Assembly: GCA_017481325.1 (NCBI GenBank)
Contig: JAFUPG010000042.1
Location: 1 to 11,355 of the forward strand
DNA length: 11,355 bases
Source: Oscillospiraceae bacterium
Lineage (GTDB): Bacteria > Bacillota_A > Clostridia > Oscillospirales > Oscillospiraceae
Reading direction: 5' to 3'
A program made the position numbers and the translations under genes. Of the stretch, positions 5,815 to 11,355 are shown piece by piece. Numbering within the stretch: position 1 is the stretch's first letter; the number at the start of each line of letters is the position of its first letter. The notes beneath the pieces are model-generated. The model saw only the letters and a program-made list of their open reading frames with translations, did no database searches and was not told the origin of the DNA.

Positions 5815-7569
5815 TTATCTTGCGGGGAAGGGGTATTTCTCCAGGTAGTGCTGGTAGCGCTCCTGGAAGCTCTGGCTGCTGCCGGTCTTGACCTCGTTGA
5901 GGTACTCGTGGGTCTCGAAGCTGCCCTGGGTGGTCTCGATGAGAGCTACGGCGATGTTGGAGCAGTGGTCAGACACACGGGAGTAGTTGTTGAGGATGTC
6001 GGACAGGACGAAGCCGGTCTGGATGGTGCAGCGGCCGGCCTGCAGACGCTCGATGTGAGAGGTCTTGCTGGCGGCAATGAGGCTGTCGATGACCTGTTCC
6101 AAGGGCTCAACCTCACGGGCAGCATCGATATCGTCGGCCTCGAAGGAGTCGATGGTCAGGGAAAGGATCTCGATCAGCGCATTGGAGAGGTTGGTGATCT
6201 CCGCCTGGGCATGCTCAGAGAAGGTGATCTTCTTGGTGTGGATCTCCTCGGCGGAGTGCACCAGATTCACAGCGTGGTCGCCCAGACGCTCCAGGTCGCC
6301 GATGGTGTGGAGCATGGTGGAGACACGGCGGCCGTCCACGTCGGTGAGGCTTCGGCCGGAGAGCTGTACCAGGAAGGTACCCAGCTTATCCTCGTAGTCG
6401 TCCAGCTCGGCTTCCATTTTCAGGATGGCCTCCGCCTCTTTTTCAGAGTAGTTGCCGCAGAGCTTGATAGCACCGGAGATGGTGTCCTGCGCCAGGCGAG
6501 CCATCTTGTGGGTCATGTTGGCGGCCTCATTGACAGCCATGGCGGGCTGGGCCAGCAGACGCTCGTCCAGGAAGGCATACTGTTCCTTCTTTTTGGCGGG
6601 GCGCACCACGAAATTGGCAAAGGCCTCCAGCTGCTTGACGAAGGGGCAGAGCATGGCGGTGGTGGAGACGTTGAAGATGGTATGCACTACAGAGATACCG
6701 AAGGCATCGATATCCGTGTCTACAAAGGCAAAATTGAAGATGGCATCTGCCGTATAGAAGAGGATCAGGCAGGCAACGGTGCCGATGAGGTTAAAGGTGA
6801 TATGTACCACGGAGACCTTCTTGGCGTTCTTGTTGACGCCGATGGAGGAGATCAAAGCGGTGACACAGGTGCCGATATTCTGACCCATGATAATGGGAAT
6901 GGCTGCACGGTAAGTAATACCGCCGCCCATGGCCAGGGTCTGCAGCATACCTACAGAGGCAGCGGAGGACTGGATGATGCCGGTGATGACAGCGCCCACC
7001 ACAACGCCCAGCACGGGGTTGCTGGCGAAGGTGCCCATGATGTTGGCCAGAGCGTCACGATCCAGATTTTCCACAGACTCGCCCATGAGTTTCATGCCGT
7101 ACATCAGGACGGCGAAGCCCACCAGGATCTTGCCCATATCCTGGCGCTTGCGCTTCTTGGACATCATAATCATCAGAATACCCAGGAGTGCAAAGGCCAG
7201 AGAGAAGTTCTCGGGCTTCAACAGGGCGATCCAGCCGTCGCCCTCCACGCCGGAGAGGGAGAGAATCCAGGGGGTCAGGGTGGTACCGATGTTGGAACCC
7301 ATAATAACGCCGATGGTCTGACCCAGGCTCATGATGCCGGAGTTGACCAGACCTACCAGCATAACCGTCATGGCAGAGGAGGACTGGATGGCGATGGTGA
7401 TCACGCCGCCCACGATCATGCCCTTGAACCGGTTGGAGGTCATTTTTTTCAGGGAACGTTCCAGGGAGCCGCCTGCTACCTTACTCAGACCGCCGGACAT
7501 AACGTCCATGCCGTAGAGGAAGAAAGCAAGGCCACCCACAAGCTTCAGAATGCTGATCAGCACTTGCAT
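5815..7569 (-). CDS. Na+/phosphate cotransporter family protein with PhoU-like domain
   Basis: A 584-residue protein. The N-terminal half is a membrane transporter of the Na/Pi-cotransporter family (PF02690), built as an inverted duplication: the first half carries QSSSA at 62-66 and GSNIGTTLTP at 91-100, the second QSSAAS at 200-205 and GQNIGTCVT at 229-237. These paired QSS and NIGT motifs form the substrate and sodium sites. Hydrophobic helices fill about residues 1-330. The C-terminal part, about 340-560, is soluble and helical like PhoU, probably regulatory. The protein should bring phosphate in at the expense of the sodium gradient, though some family members act in export. The start has a GGAG ribosome site 10 bases upstream. 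It has its own promoter at 7633-7661 and is separated by repeats from the pit operon on the same strand. Bacterial relatives are called NptA or YjbB. Confidence 0.92.
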   Translation of the reverse strand: MQVLISILKLVGGLAFFLYGMDVMSGGLSKVAGGSLERSLKKMTSNRFKGMIVGGVITIAIQSSSAMTVMLVGLVNSGIMSLGQTIGVIMGSNIGTTLTPWILSLSGVEGDGWIALLKPENFSLAFALLGILMIMMSKKRKRQDMGKILVGFAVLMYGMKLMGESVENLDRDALANIMGTFASNPVLGVVVGAVITGIIQSSAASVGMLQTLAMGGGITYRAAIPIIMGQNIGTCVTALISSIGVNKNAKKVSVVHITFNLIGTVACLILFYTADAIFNFAFVDTDIDAFGISVVHTIFNVSTTAMLCPFVKQLEAFANFVVRPAKKKEQYAFLDERLLAQPAMAVNEAANMTHKMARLAQDTISGAIKLCGNYSEKEAEAILKMEAELDDYEDKLGTFLVQLSGRSLTDVDGRRVSTMLHTIGDLERLGDHAVNLVHSAEEIHTKKITFSEHAQAEITNLSNALIEILSLTIDSFEADDIDAAREVEPLEQVIDSLIAASKTSHIERLQAGRCTIQTGFVLSDILNNYSRVSDHCSNIAVALIETTQGSFETHEYLNEVKTGSSQSFQERYQHYLEKYPFPAR

Positions 7570-7597
7570 ATGTATAGCTCCGTTTCTATCTTTTTGT

Positions 7598-7626
7598 CAG
7601 GGGGAGCAGGTTGAGAACCTACCCTG
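7598..7626 (-). promoter_or_regulatory. 5' stem-loop of the Na/Pi gene leader
   Basis: The predicted transcript begins at or next to CAGGG (complement of 7622-7626), which pairs with CCCTG (complement of 7598-7602). Inside, AGGTT and AACCT (7608-7620) form a second perfect stem with a 3-base loop. A stem at the very 5' end commonly stabilises mRNA; a regulatory role is possible but unproven. Confidence 0.45.
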
Positions 7627-7632
7627 TATTTT

Positions 7633-7661
7633 ACTATAAATTAACCGTGAAGTAAAGTCAA
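7633..7661 (-). promoter_or_regulatory. Sigma-A-type promoter of the Na/Pi gene
   Basis: On the minus strand, TTGACT (complement of 7656-7661) and TATAGT (complement of 7633-7638) are separated by exactly 17 bases. The expected start is near 7626, giving a leader of about 57 bases. The pit promoter has the same arrangement. Confidence 0.75.
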
Positions 7662-7734
7662 GGCAAAAGTGCTTCGCAAAAGAAAAAAGACAGGCCAAAG
7701 AGGGCAAGGGGGTGACAATAGGCGGAGATTAGTT

Positions 7735-7835
7735 TTAGTAACTAATGAGGAATAACGAAAAGTGAATAACTGAGGTATCGGCTTCGCCGATGGATTTGAA
7801 TTAGAGTCAAATTGATGTTTATCGAACTGTTTGCT
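7735..7835 (-). repeat. Dispersed repeat arm, copy D (minus orientation)
   Basis: Reverse complemented, this stretch starts AAACAGTTCGATAAA, passes an AAATCC string, an ATCGGC/GCCGAT hairpin (near 7778-7792) and ACCTCAGTT, and ends in a TTATTC/CATTAG-rich tract. That is the module order of copies A and C, but with a different hairpin in the middle position. Confidence 0.55.
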
Positions 7836-7883
7836 TCCGCCCAAAACCTCATTGCCAATAGAGGTACAGGCTACCGAAAAGCC

Positions 7884-8074
7884 ATGTCATTGCGAGGAGG
7901 CATTTATGCCGACGTGGCAATCCGCTCTCTAAATGTTCCGAATATATGGGAATTTGGTGCAAAACGGAGGTTTTAAGAATACAGATTGCACCCGCAAGGG
8001 GTACAACCCATCTGTAGCGCTCCTTCGTCGCTGACAGCTGCGCAGCCACGTCGCTACGCTCCTCGCAATGACAT
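7884..8074. mobile_element. MITE-like element with 16-bp perfect inverted ends
   Basis: ATGTCATTGCGAGGAG at 7884-7899 is the exact complement of 8059-8074. Inside, CGACGTGGC at 7910-7918 and GCCACGTCG at 8045-8053 are also inverted. TCATTGCGAGG...CGACGTGGCAATC is a known style of short dispersed repeat found in many bacterial genomes. The 191-bp unit has no ORF with a ribosome site. Confidence 0.65.
7988..8047 (+). repeat. 60-bp direct repeat, second copy
   Basis: This copy matches 4924-4983 with four mismatches, in the same orientation. Here the block sits inside the 7884-8074 element, directly before its right inverted arm, whereas the first copy lies in a different element. Confidence 0.8.
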
Positions 8075-8140
8075 TGCGTGATTTGAAGCCTTACTCATAG
8101 CCTAAAAATCCTCCTAATGCGGGAGACTTCGGCTGTAGCA

Positions 8141-8270
8141 AACAGTTCGACAAATATCTGTTTGACGGGCTAAATATTCAAAATCCGTGCCGCAGGCACA
8201 CCTCAGTTTTTAGTTCTTAGCCATTAGTCATTAGCTATTCGTCCACAGCATTCAGGAGCTGCGATGAATT
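8141..8270 (+). repeat. Dispersed intergenic repeat, copy C (plus orientation)
   Basis: The modules are AACAGTTCGACAAA, a TTTGAC half-hairpin at about 8161-8166, AAATCCGTGCC GCA GGCAC (about 8181-8199), ACCTCAGTTTTTAG, an iterated TTAG/ATTAG tract (8211-8239), and a degenerate CAGCA..AGCTGCG hairpin (about 8246-8262). The order matches copy A and the inverse of the left arm at 4817-4913. Confidence 0.7.
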
Positions 8271-8285
8271 GGCCTTTGTCTCCGC

Positions 8286-8316
8286 AAAAAAAGGCTCCCC
8301 GGATTTTCGGGGAGCC
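8286..8316 (-). terminator. Strong intrinsic terminator of the pit operon
   Basis: On the minus strand, GGCTCCCCG pairs perfectly with CGGGGAGCC (8293-8301 and 8308-8316) around a 6-base loop and is followed by seven T residues (complement of 8286-8292). It lies just after the stop of the DUF47 gene. Confidence 0.92.
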
Positions 8317-8324
8317 CTTCTGAA

Positions 8325-8945
8325 TCAGGTATTCTTCATAATTACGGAGCCGATGCATTCGCTGACGTGCTCGCAGGCATCGGCGCAGGCCTCCAGGCTC
8401 TCATAGATCTTGCGCCAGTTGACGATCTCCAGCACGTCGGCGGACTTTTTCGTCAGGGCACGCATGGAGGCGAGGTAAATCTTGTCGCACTCCTCTTCCA
8501 CATCGTTGAGCTCGATGATCAGACTGCGGATCTTCTTGGACTTCTTGAAATTCTCAAACTCATTCATCACGTCATTGAGCAGCTTGCAGGACTTGACGAT
8601 GCTCTTGGCAAAGTCAATGGCGGCAGGCTCGATGGTGCGGATGTCGTAGATATAGAACTTCTGCAGGATCTCCTCAATGAGATCCACCACATCGTCCAGC
8701 TTCTGGCTCAGCATATCCAGATCTTCCCGATCCACGGGGGTGACGAAGGCCTTGATCAGAGCCTCGGTCATCTCGTGCTTCTTCATGTCGGCGCTGTGCT
8801 CAATGGTGTGCATTTTCTTCAGCATGGACTCGATCTTGTCGGGGTCATAATTTTCCAGACACTCTACCAGATAGGTTGCTGCATCCATTGCAAGAGCGGT
8901 GCTGCTTGCGAAATTTTCAAAATAAAACTTATCACCTTTAGCCAT
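8325..8945 (-). CDS. DUF47 family PhoU-like protein, Pit accessory
   Basis: A 206-residue soluble, all-helical protein of the DUF47/PhoU-like family (PF01865), whose usual length is about 205-215. The N-terminal MAKGDKFYFENF and the EHSADMKKHEMTEALIKAF string followed by TPVDREDLDMLSQKLDDVVD are typical: the Glu/Asp-rich ExxxD patterns recur in both halves of the protein, as in PhoU metal-binding helices. Proteins of this family are almost always encoded beside pit genes and are thought to control or assist the transporter. Here the ATG lies 19 bases after the pit stop codon, with AAAGGA about 10 bases before the start, and a strong terminator follows, so the two genes form a complete two-gene operon. 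Confidence 0.93.
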   Translation of the reverse strand: MAKGDKFYFENFASSTALAMDAATYLVECLENYDPDKIESMLKKMHTIEHSADMKKHEMTEALIKAFVTPVDREDLDMLSQKLDDVVDLIEEILQKFYIYDIRTIEPAAIDFAKSIVKSCKLLNDVMNEFENFKKSKKIRSLIIELNDVEEECDKIYLASMRALTKKSADVLEIVNWRKIYESLEACADACEHVSECIGSVIMKNT

Positions 8946-8964
8946 GATTGTAATATCCTTTCCC

Positions 8965-10017
8965 TTAAGTAAAGATTTGGAGGAAGAGCTTTGTCATCAG
9001 GAAGCCCACCAGGCCGCAGCCGGGGAAGGTGAGCACCCAGGTCAGTACCATCTCCTTGACCACGCCGAAGTTAATGGCGCTCACACGCTTTACAGCGCCC
9101 ACGCCCATGATAGAGGTGGTCTTGGCGTGGGTTGTGGAGACGGGGAGGCTGAACACGGAGCAGATCAGCAGGGACAACGCTGCCGCAATGTCAGCGGAGA
9201 AGCCCTGATATTTTTCCAGCTTGACCATGTCCATACCCACGGACTTGATGATCTTCTTGCCGCCCATGGCGGTGCCTGCAGCCATGACCACGGAGCAGAC
9301 GATCATCAGCCAGATGGGGATGCTGATATCCGAGGGCAGAGACTGCCCCTTGGACATATAAACGCAGAGGAGAATGACACCCATAAACTTCTGGCCGTCC
9401 TGGGCGCCGTGCATAAAGGCCATGGAGGCAGCGCCGGCGATCTGCGCCCCCCGGAAGAAGGGCTCTGTTTTCGGACGGTTGGCGTGATAGAAGATCATGG
9501 TGACCAGCTTGCACACGATCCAGCCCAGGCCGAAGCCCAGCACCACAGAGATGCCGATGCCGTAGATGACCTTGATCCACTCGTCGCCGTTGACACCGGA
9601 GAAGCTGCCGTGGAGGGCGATGGCGCTGCCGGTGAGGCCGGCGATGAGAGCGTGGCTCTCGCTGGTGGGAATGCCGAAGATCCAGGCGATGGTGGCCCAG
9701 AGGACGATGGCAAAGAGAGCGGCGCTGAGGGCGATAATGGCCTTATCGGGGTCTGCGCCGAAGTCCACCATTTTGGTAATGGTCTCTGCCACGGTGGCGT
9801 TGATCAGGGTCATGACGAAGACACCCAGGAAATTAAACAGCGCTGCCATCAGAATGGCCGCTCTGGGGGACATGCATCTGGTGACCACGCAGGTGGCGAT
9901 GGCGTTGGGGGCATCTGTCCAGCCGTTGACCAGGATCACGCCCAGGGTGAGAACAACAGCAATGAACAGCAGCGGATTCGCCGTCATCTGTTGCCAGAAC
10001 GCAAGTATGGAATCCAT
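8965..10017 (-). CDS. pit: PiT family inorganic phosphate transporter
   Basis: A 350-residue membrane protein of the PiT family (PF01384), which imports phosphate, often as a neutral metal-phosphate complex, using the proton or sodium gradient. The two family repeats are visible: NGWTDAPNAIATCVVTR at 31-47 and STTHAKTTSIMGVGAVKR at 294-311, plus the IPTSESHALIAGLTGS segment in the first half. About ten hydrophobic helices are apparent with a loop near the middle (HANRPKTEPFFRGAQ). The start is placed at the ATG whose complement is 10015-10017, because AAAGGAAGG lies 7 bases before it and the mature N-terminus fits the family. The 40 extra codons upstream read through the promoter. The DUF47 gene follows at once. 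In the family D35 and N38 are expected in the substrate site. Confidence 0.93.
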   Translation of the reverse strand: MDSILAFWQQMTANPLLFIAVVLTLGVILVNGWTDAPNAIATCVVTRCMSPRAAILMAALFNFLGVFVMTLINATVAETITKMVDFGADPDKAIIALSAALFAIVLWATIAWIFGIPTSESHALIAGLTGSAIALHGSFSGVNGDEWIKVIYGIGISVVLGFGLGWIVCKLVTMIFYHANRPKTEPFFRGAQIAGAASMAFMHGAQDGQKFMGVILLCVYMSKGQSLPSDISIPIWLMIVCSVVMAAGTAMGGKKIIKSVGMDMVKLEKYQGFSADIAAALSLLICSVFSLPVSTTHAKTTSIMGVGAVKRVSAINFGVVKEMVLTWVLTFPGCGLVGFLMTKLFLQIFT

Positions 10018-10058
10018 AAAAAACCTTCCTTTAGTGATATGCTCGAAGTTTGGAAAAC

Positions 10059-10080
10059 AGGGGAGAGCAGAGTCGCCCCT
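10059..10080 (-). promoter_or_regulatory. 5' stem-loop of the pit leader
   Basis: The predicted pit transcript starts at about 10080-10081 with AGGGG, which pairs with CCCCT (complement of 10059-10063) around a 12-base loop. It has the same placement as the stem at the start of the Na/Pi leader. The stem has only 5 pairs, but four are G-C. Confidence 0.4.
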
Positions 10081-10087
10081 ATCCCAT

Positions 10088-10116
10088 ACTATAAAATACG
10101 AAAAGAAAAAGGTCAA
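10088..10116 (-). promoter_or_regulatory. Sigma-A-type promoter of the pit operon
   Basis: On the minus strand, TTGACC (complement of 10111-10116) and TATAGT (complement of 10088-10093) are separated by 17 bases. The start should be near 10081 and the leader about 64 bases. Just upstream is the 13-bp dyad at 10120-10155, a candidate control site. Confidence 0.75.
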
Positions 10117-10119
10117 GCT

Positions 10120-10155
10120 AAGAAATGACAAAGACAAGAGTTTTTGTCATTTCTT
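10120..10155. promoter_or_regulatory. 13-bp perfect inverted repeat upstream of the pit promoter
   Basis: AAGAAATGACAAA at 10120-10132 is the exact complement of TTTGTCATTTCTT at 10143-10155, with a 10-base gap. It abuts the -35 box of pit. It could be an operator, for example for a phosphate-responsive regulator, or a terminator stem from an unseen transcript. No clear Pho-box repeats are seen. Confidence 0.45.
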
Positions 10156-10237
10156 GATTGTCTTTGGCAATCCTTAAGCCAAAATAAATATAGTGCATAA
10201 CTTATAGCACTACCAAATCGACCAATAATCATAAAGA

Positions 10238-10275
10238 AAAAGGAGTAAGACTCAAGTGTGAATCCTGCTCCTTTT
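10238..10275 (+). terminator. Terminator-like hairpin with no gene upstream
   Basis: AAAAGGAG at 10238-10245 pairs with CTCCTTTT at 10268-10275. The stem extends inward with a few mismatches (GTAAGACTC against GAATCCTGC) and ends in four T residues. It has the form of an intrinsic terminator in either direction, but no plus-strand gene precedes it. It may protect against transcription running between the two divergent operons. Confidence 0.4.
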
Positions 10276-10323
10276 AAAACTCTTAGGAATAAGTTTGAAC
10301 GATATAAATTTTCTATCTTGTAC

Positions 10324-10352
10324 TTTTCAAGCGCCTGTTTTTATGTTATAAT
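10324..10352 (+). promoter_or_regulatory. Extended -10 promoter of the metal sensor-lepA pair
   Basis: TATAAT at 10347-10352 is preceded by TGT, giving the extended TGnTATAAT form, which compensates for a weak -35 (TTTTCA at 10324-10329, spacer 17). The start would be near 10359, giving a short leader of about 23 bases. No G-tract dyad of the common CsoR operator type is obvious. Confidence 0.65.
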
Positions 10353-10381
10353 ATATTGATTAAATCGAAGGAGCGTATGTT

Positions 10382-10696
10382 ATGCATCAGGAAAAGGAGG
10401 GTTTCCTCACTGTCCACGGCCACAGCCATCCCCATGTCCACGCCAATAAAAAGGCCGTTGCCAACCGCCTTGCCCGTGCCATCGGCCATCTGGAGAAGGT
10501 CAAGCGCATGGTGGAAAATGACGAGGACTGCTCCGAGGTGCTGATCCAGCTGGCAGCGGTTCGCTCCGCTCTGGATAACGCAGGCAAGGAGATCCTCAAG
10601 GAGCATCTCAGCCACTGCATCATAGAGGCGGTGGAGGAGGGCGACGAAAACGCCATTTTGGATCTCTGCGATGCCATCGACAAATTCATGAAGTAG
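10382..10696 (+). CDS. CsoR/FrmR-family metal-sensing repressor with His-rich N-terminus
   Basis: A 104-residue, all-helical protein of the CsoR/RcnR/FrmR family (PF02583), DNA-binding repressors released from DNA by metal ions or small reactive molecules. The core (about residues 22-103) holds NRLARAIGHLEKVKRMV and then the sensing residues C50, H75 and C79. The spacings of 25 and 4 residues equal the C36-H61-C65 set of copper-sensing CsoR from Mycobacterium tuberculosis, so Cu(I) is a likely ligand. The N-terminal tail HGHSHPHVH (residues 12-20) adds five histidines and might admit nickel, cobalt or zinc, or assist metal capture. The ATG at 10382 has AAGGAG 8 bases upstream. No metal exporter gene is adjacent in the window; lepA follows after 10 bases and is probably co-transcribed. 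The exact metal is not provable here. Confidence 0.88.
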   Translation: MHQEKEGFLTVHGHSHPHVHANKKAVANRLARAIGHLEKVKRMVENDEDCSEVLIQLAAVRSALDNAGKEILKEHLSHCIIEAVEEGDENAILDLCDAIDKFMK

Positions 10697-10706
10697 GTAG
10701 AAACAT

Positions 10707-11355
10707 ATGACTGAATTAAGCCATATCCGTAATTTTTCCATCGTTGCCCATATTGACCACGGCAAGTCCACCCTGGCAGACCGCCTTTTGGAGGAGTGCA
10801 ACACCATTGACAAGCGGGAGATGTCTGCCCAGATCCTGGACTCCATGGACTTAGAGCGGGAGCGTGGCATTACCATCAAGGCCCGTGCCGTCAAGCTCAA
10901 CTACCGTGCGGACAACGGTGAGGACTATGTCCTGAACCTCATCGACACCCCGGGTCACGTGGACTTTAACTACGAGGTCTCCCGTTCCCTGGCCGCCTGT
11001 GAGGGCGCTGTGCTGGTGGTGGATGCCTCTCAGGGCATCGAGGCTCAGACTCTGGCCAACACCTATCTGGCCGTGGATGCCGGTCTTGAGGTTGTCCCTG
11101 TGGTCAATAAGATCGACCTGCCTGCCGCCCGTCCCCAGGAGGTCAAGCAGGAGATCGAGGATGTCATCGGCATCCCCGCCATGGATGCCCCGGAGATCTC
11201 TGCCAAGAACGGCATCAATATCCACGCCGTTTTGGAGGCCGTGGTGGCCGGTGTCCCCGCTCCCGAGGGTGACAGCTCCGCCCCCCTGCAGGCCCTGATC
11301 TTCGACAGTCAGTATGACTCCTACCGTGGTGTCATTGTCTATCTCCGTGTAAAGA
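10707..11355 (+). CDS. lepA: Elongation factor 4 (LepA), partial, runs off the right edge
   Basis: The first 216 codons of a translational GTPase of about 600 residues. LepA acts on the ribosome, where it can promote back-translocation and helps initiation or assembly under some stresses. All GTP-binding motifs are present: AHIDHGKST at 14-22 (G1), RGITIK at 53-58 (switch I/G2), DTPGHVDF at 80-87 (G3, with the catalytic-type H84), NKID at 134-137 (G4) and SAK near residue 168 (G5). The start [17 protein letters not shown] and the spacing to RGITI are characteristic of LepA rather than EF-G or TypA. The ribosome site is weak (a GTAGGTAG stretch overlapping the stop of the preceding gene), so translation may be coupled to the metal-sensor gene. 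The C-terminal domains lie outside the window, so completeness cannot be judged. Confidence 0.96.
   Translation, partial: MTELSHIRNFSIVAHIDHGKSTLADRLLEECNTIDKREMSAQILDSMDLERERGITIKARAVKLNYRADNGEDYVLNLIDTPGHVDFNYEVSRSLAACEGAVLVVDASQGIEAQTLANTYLAVDAGLEVVPVVNKIDLPAARPQEVKQEIEDVIGIPAMDAPEISAKNGINIHAVLEAVVAGVPAPEGDSSAPLQALIFDSQYDSYRGVIVYLRVK

Larger units (their letters stand above)
7570..8324. other. Gene-free region of nested repeats between two phosphate loci
   Basis: The minus-strand frames here lack ribosome sites and translate repeats, so no gene is called. From left to right: the Na/Pi leader and promoter (to 7661); an inverted repeat arm at about 7735-7835 with an ATCGGC/GCCGAT hairpin; an element with 16-bp inverted ends at 7884-8074 that contains the second copy of the 60-bp block; the plus-oriented repeat copy C at about 8141-8270; and the terminator of the DUF47 gene at 8286-8316. 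Confidence 0.65.
10018..10381. other. Divergent intergenic region between pit and the metal sensor
   Basis: No gene is visible. The region holds the pit leader and promoter (10018-10116), four inverted repeats in series (10120-10155; TTTGGC/GCCAAA at 10163-10183; TAGTGC/GCACTA at 10191-10212; AAAAGGAG/CTCCTTTT at 10238-10275), and the promoter and ribosome site of the plus-strand metal-sensor gene. The fourth dyad could be a terminator of a short plus-strand RNA. Confidence 0.55.

Noticed and set aside
5644..7614. A 656-codon open frame on the plus strand
   Set aside because: It is antisense to the clear Na/Pi cotransporter gene, has a Gly/Asp/His-rich composition typical of a shadow frame and has no ribosome site. 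Only its first ~30 codons were kept, as a possible XRE relic.
7641..8049. Two minus-strand frames of 66-67 codons in the repeat region
   Set aside because: They translate dispersed repeats and lack ribosome sites; the second overlaps the inverted-end element.
7908..8080. Possible tRNA or other structured RNA gene in the repeat region
   Set aside because: The dyads match dispersed-repeat ends; no cloverleaf arms, T-loop string or CCA end could be found.
8211..8245. Iterated TTAG/ATTAG tract as a CRISPR or microsatellite
   Set aside because: The units are short, irregular and without spacers; the tract recurs as one module of the dispersed repeat.
8944..10128. A 394-codon open frame on the plus strand
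   Set aside because: It is antisense to the pit gene, with His/Gly/Asp-rich low-complexity translation and no ribosome site.
10018..10137. 40-codon N-terminal extension of the pit transporter
   Set aside because: It would be translated from the promoter region; the inner ATG has an ideal ribosome site and matches the family.

Overview
The window reads as chromosomal DNA of an endospore-forming member of the Firmicutes, class Clostridia. The reasons are a full-length spoIVA gene, strong AGGAGG-type ribosome binding sites, GC-rich codon use set against AT-rich promoters, and a LepA gene of ordinary bacterial type. The palindromic intergenic repeats recall Oscillospiraceae-like gut Clostridia, but that family-level placement is a guess.

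Layout from left to right. Positions 1-537 hold no gene; they contain dispersed palindromic repeats and a promoter. Positions 538-3278 are a tight plus-strand operon of an ECF-like sigma factor, a single-pass membrane protein that is probably its anti-sigma factor (ATGA overlap), and a secreted lipoprotein. Positions 3348-4820 encode the spore-coat ATPase SpoIVA, whose ribosome binding site lies in the right arm of a strong hairpin. Positions 4817-5040 are a short element with inverted ends that begins inside the spoIVA stop codon region. Positions 5066-5760 look like the worn remains of a mobile-element regulatory module: a small minus-strand ORF interrupted by TAG, a divergent intact XRE-type regulator, and a C-terminal scrap of a second XRE-type protein.

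The minus strand then carries phosphate uptake genes: a Na/Pi cotransporter with a PhoU-like tail (5815-7569) and, beyond about 750 bp of nested repeats, a pit-type transporter (8965-10017) followed closely by its DUF47/PhoU-like partner (8325-8945). The two phosphate promoters are nearly identical (TTGAC plus T or C, 17-bp spacer, TATAGT), and both transcripts appear to begin with a stem-loop. A divergent intergenic region with four consecutive inverted repeats separates pit from a plus-strand pair: a CsoR/FrmR-family metal-sensing repressor with a histidine-rich N-terminus, then lepA (elongation factor 4), which runs off the right edge.

I do not see a clear new multi-gene system. The most distinctive signals are the possible insulation of spoIVA translation by a hairpin that its own sigma-E-like promoter would bypass, the family of modular repeats with exchangeable hairpins, the TAG-interrupted small gene, the paired phosphate leaders, and a metal sensor placed 10 bp ahead of lepA.
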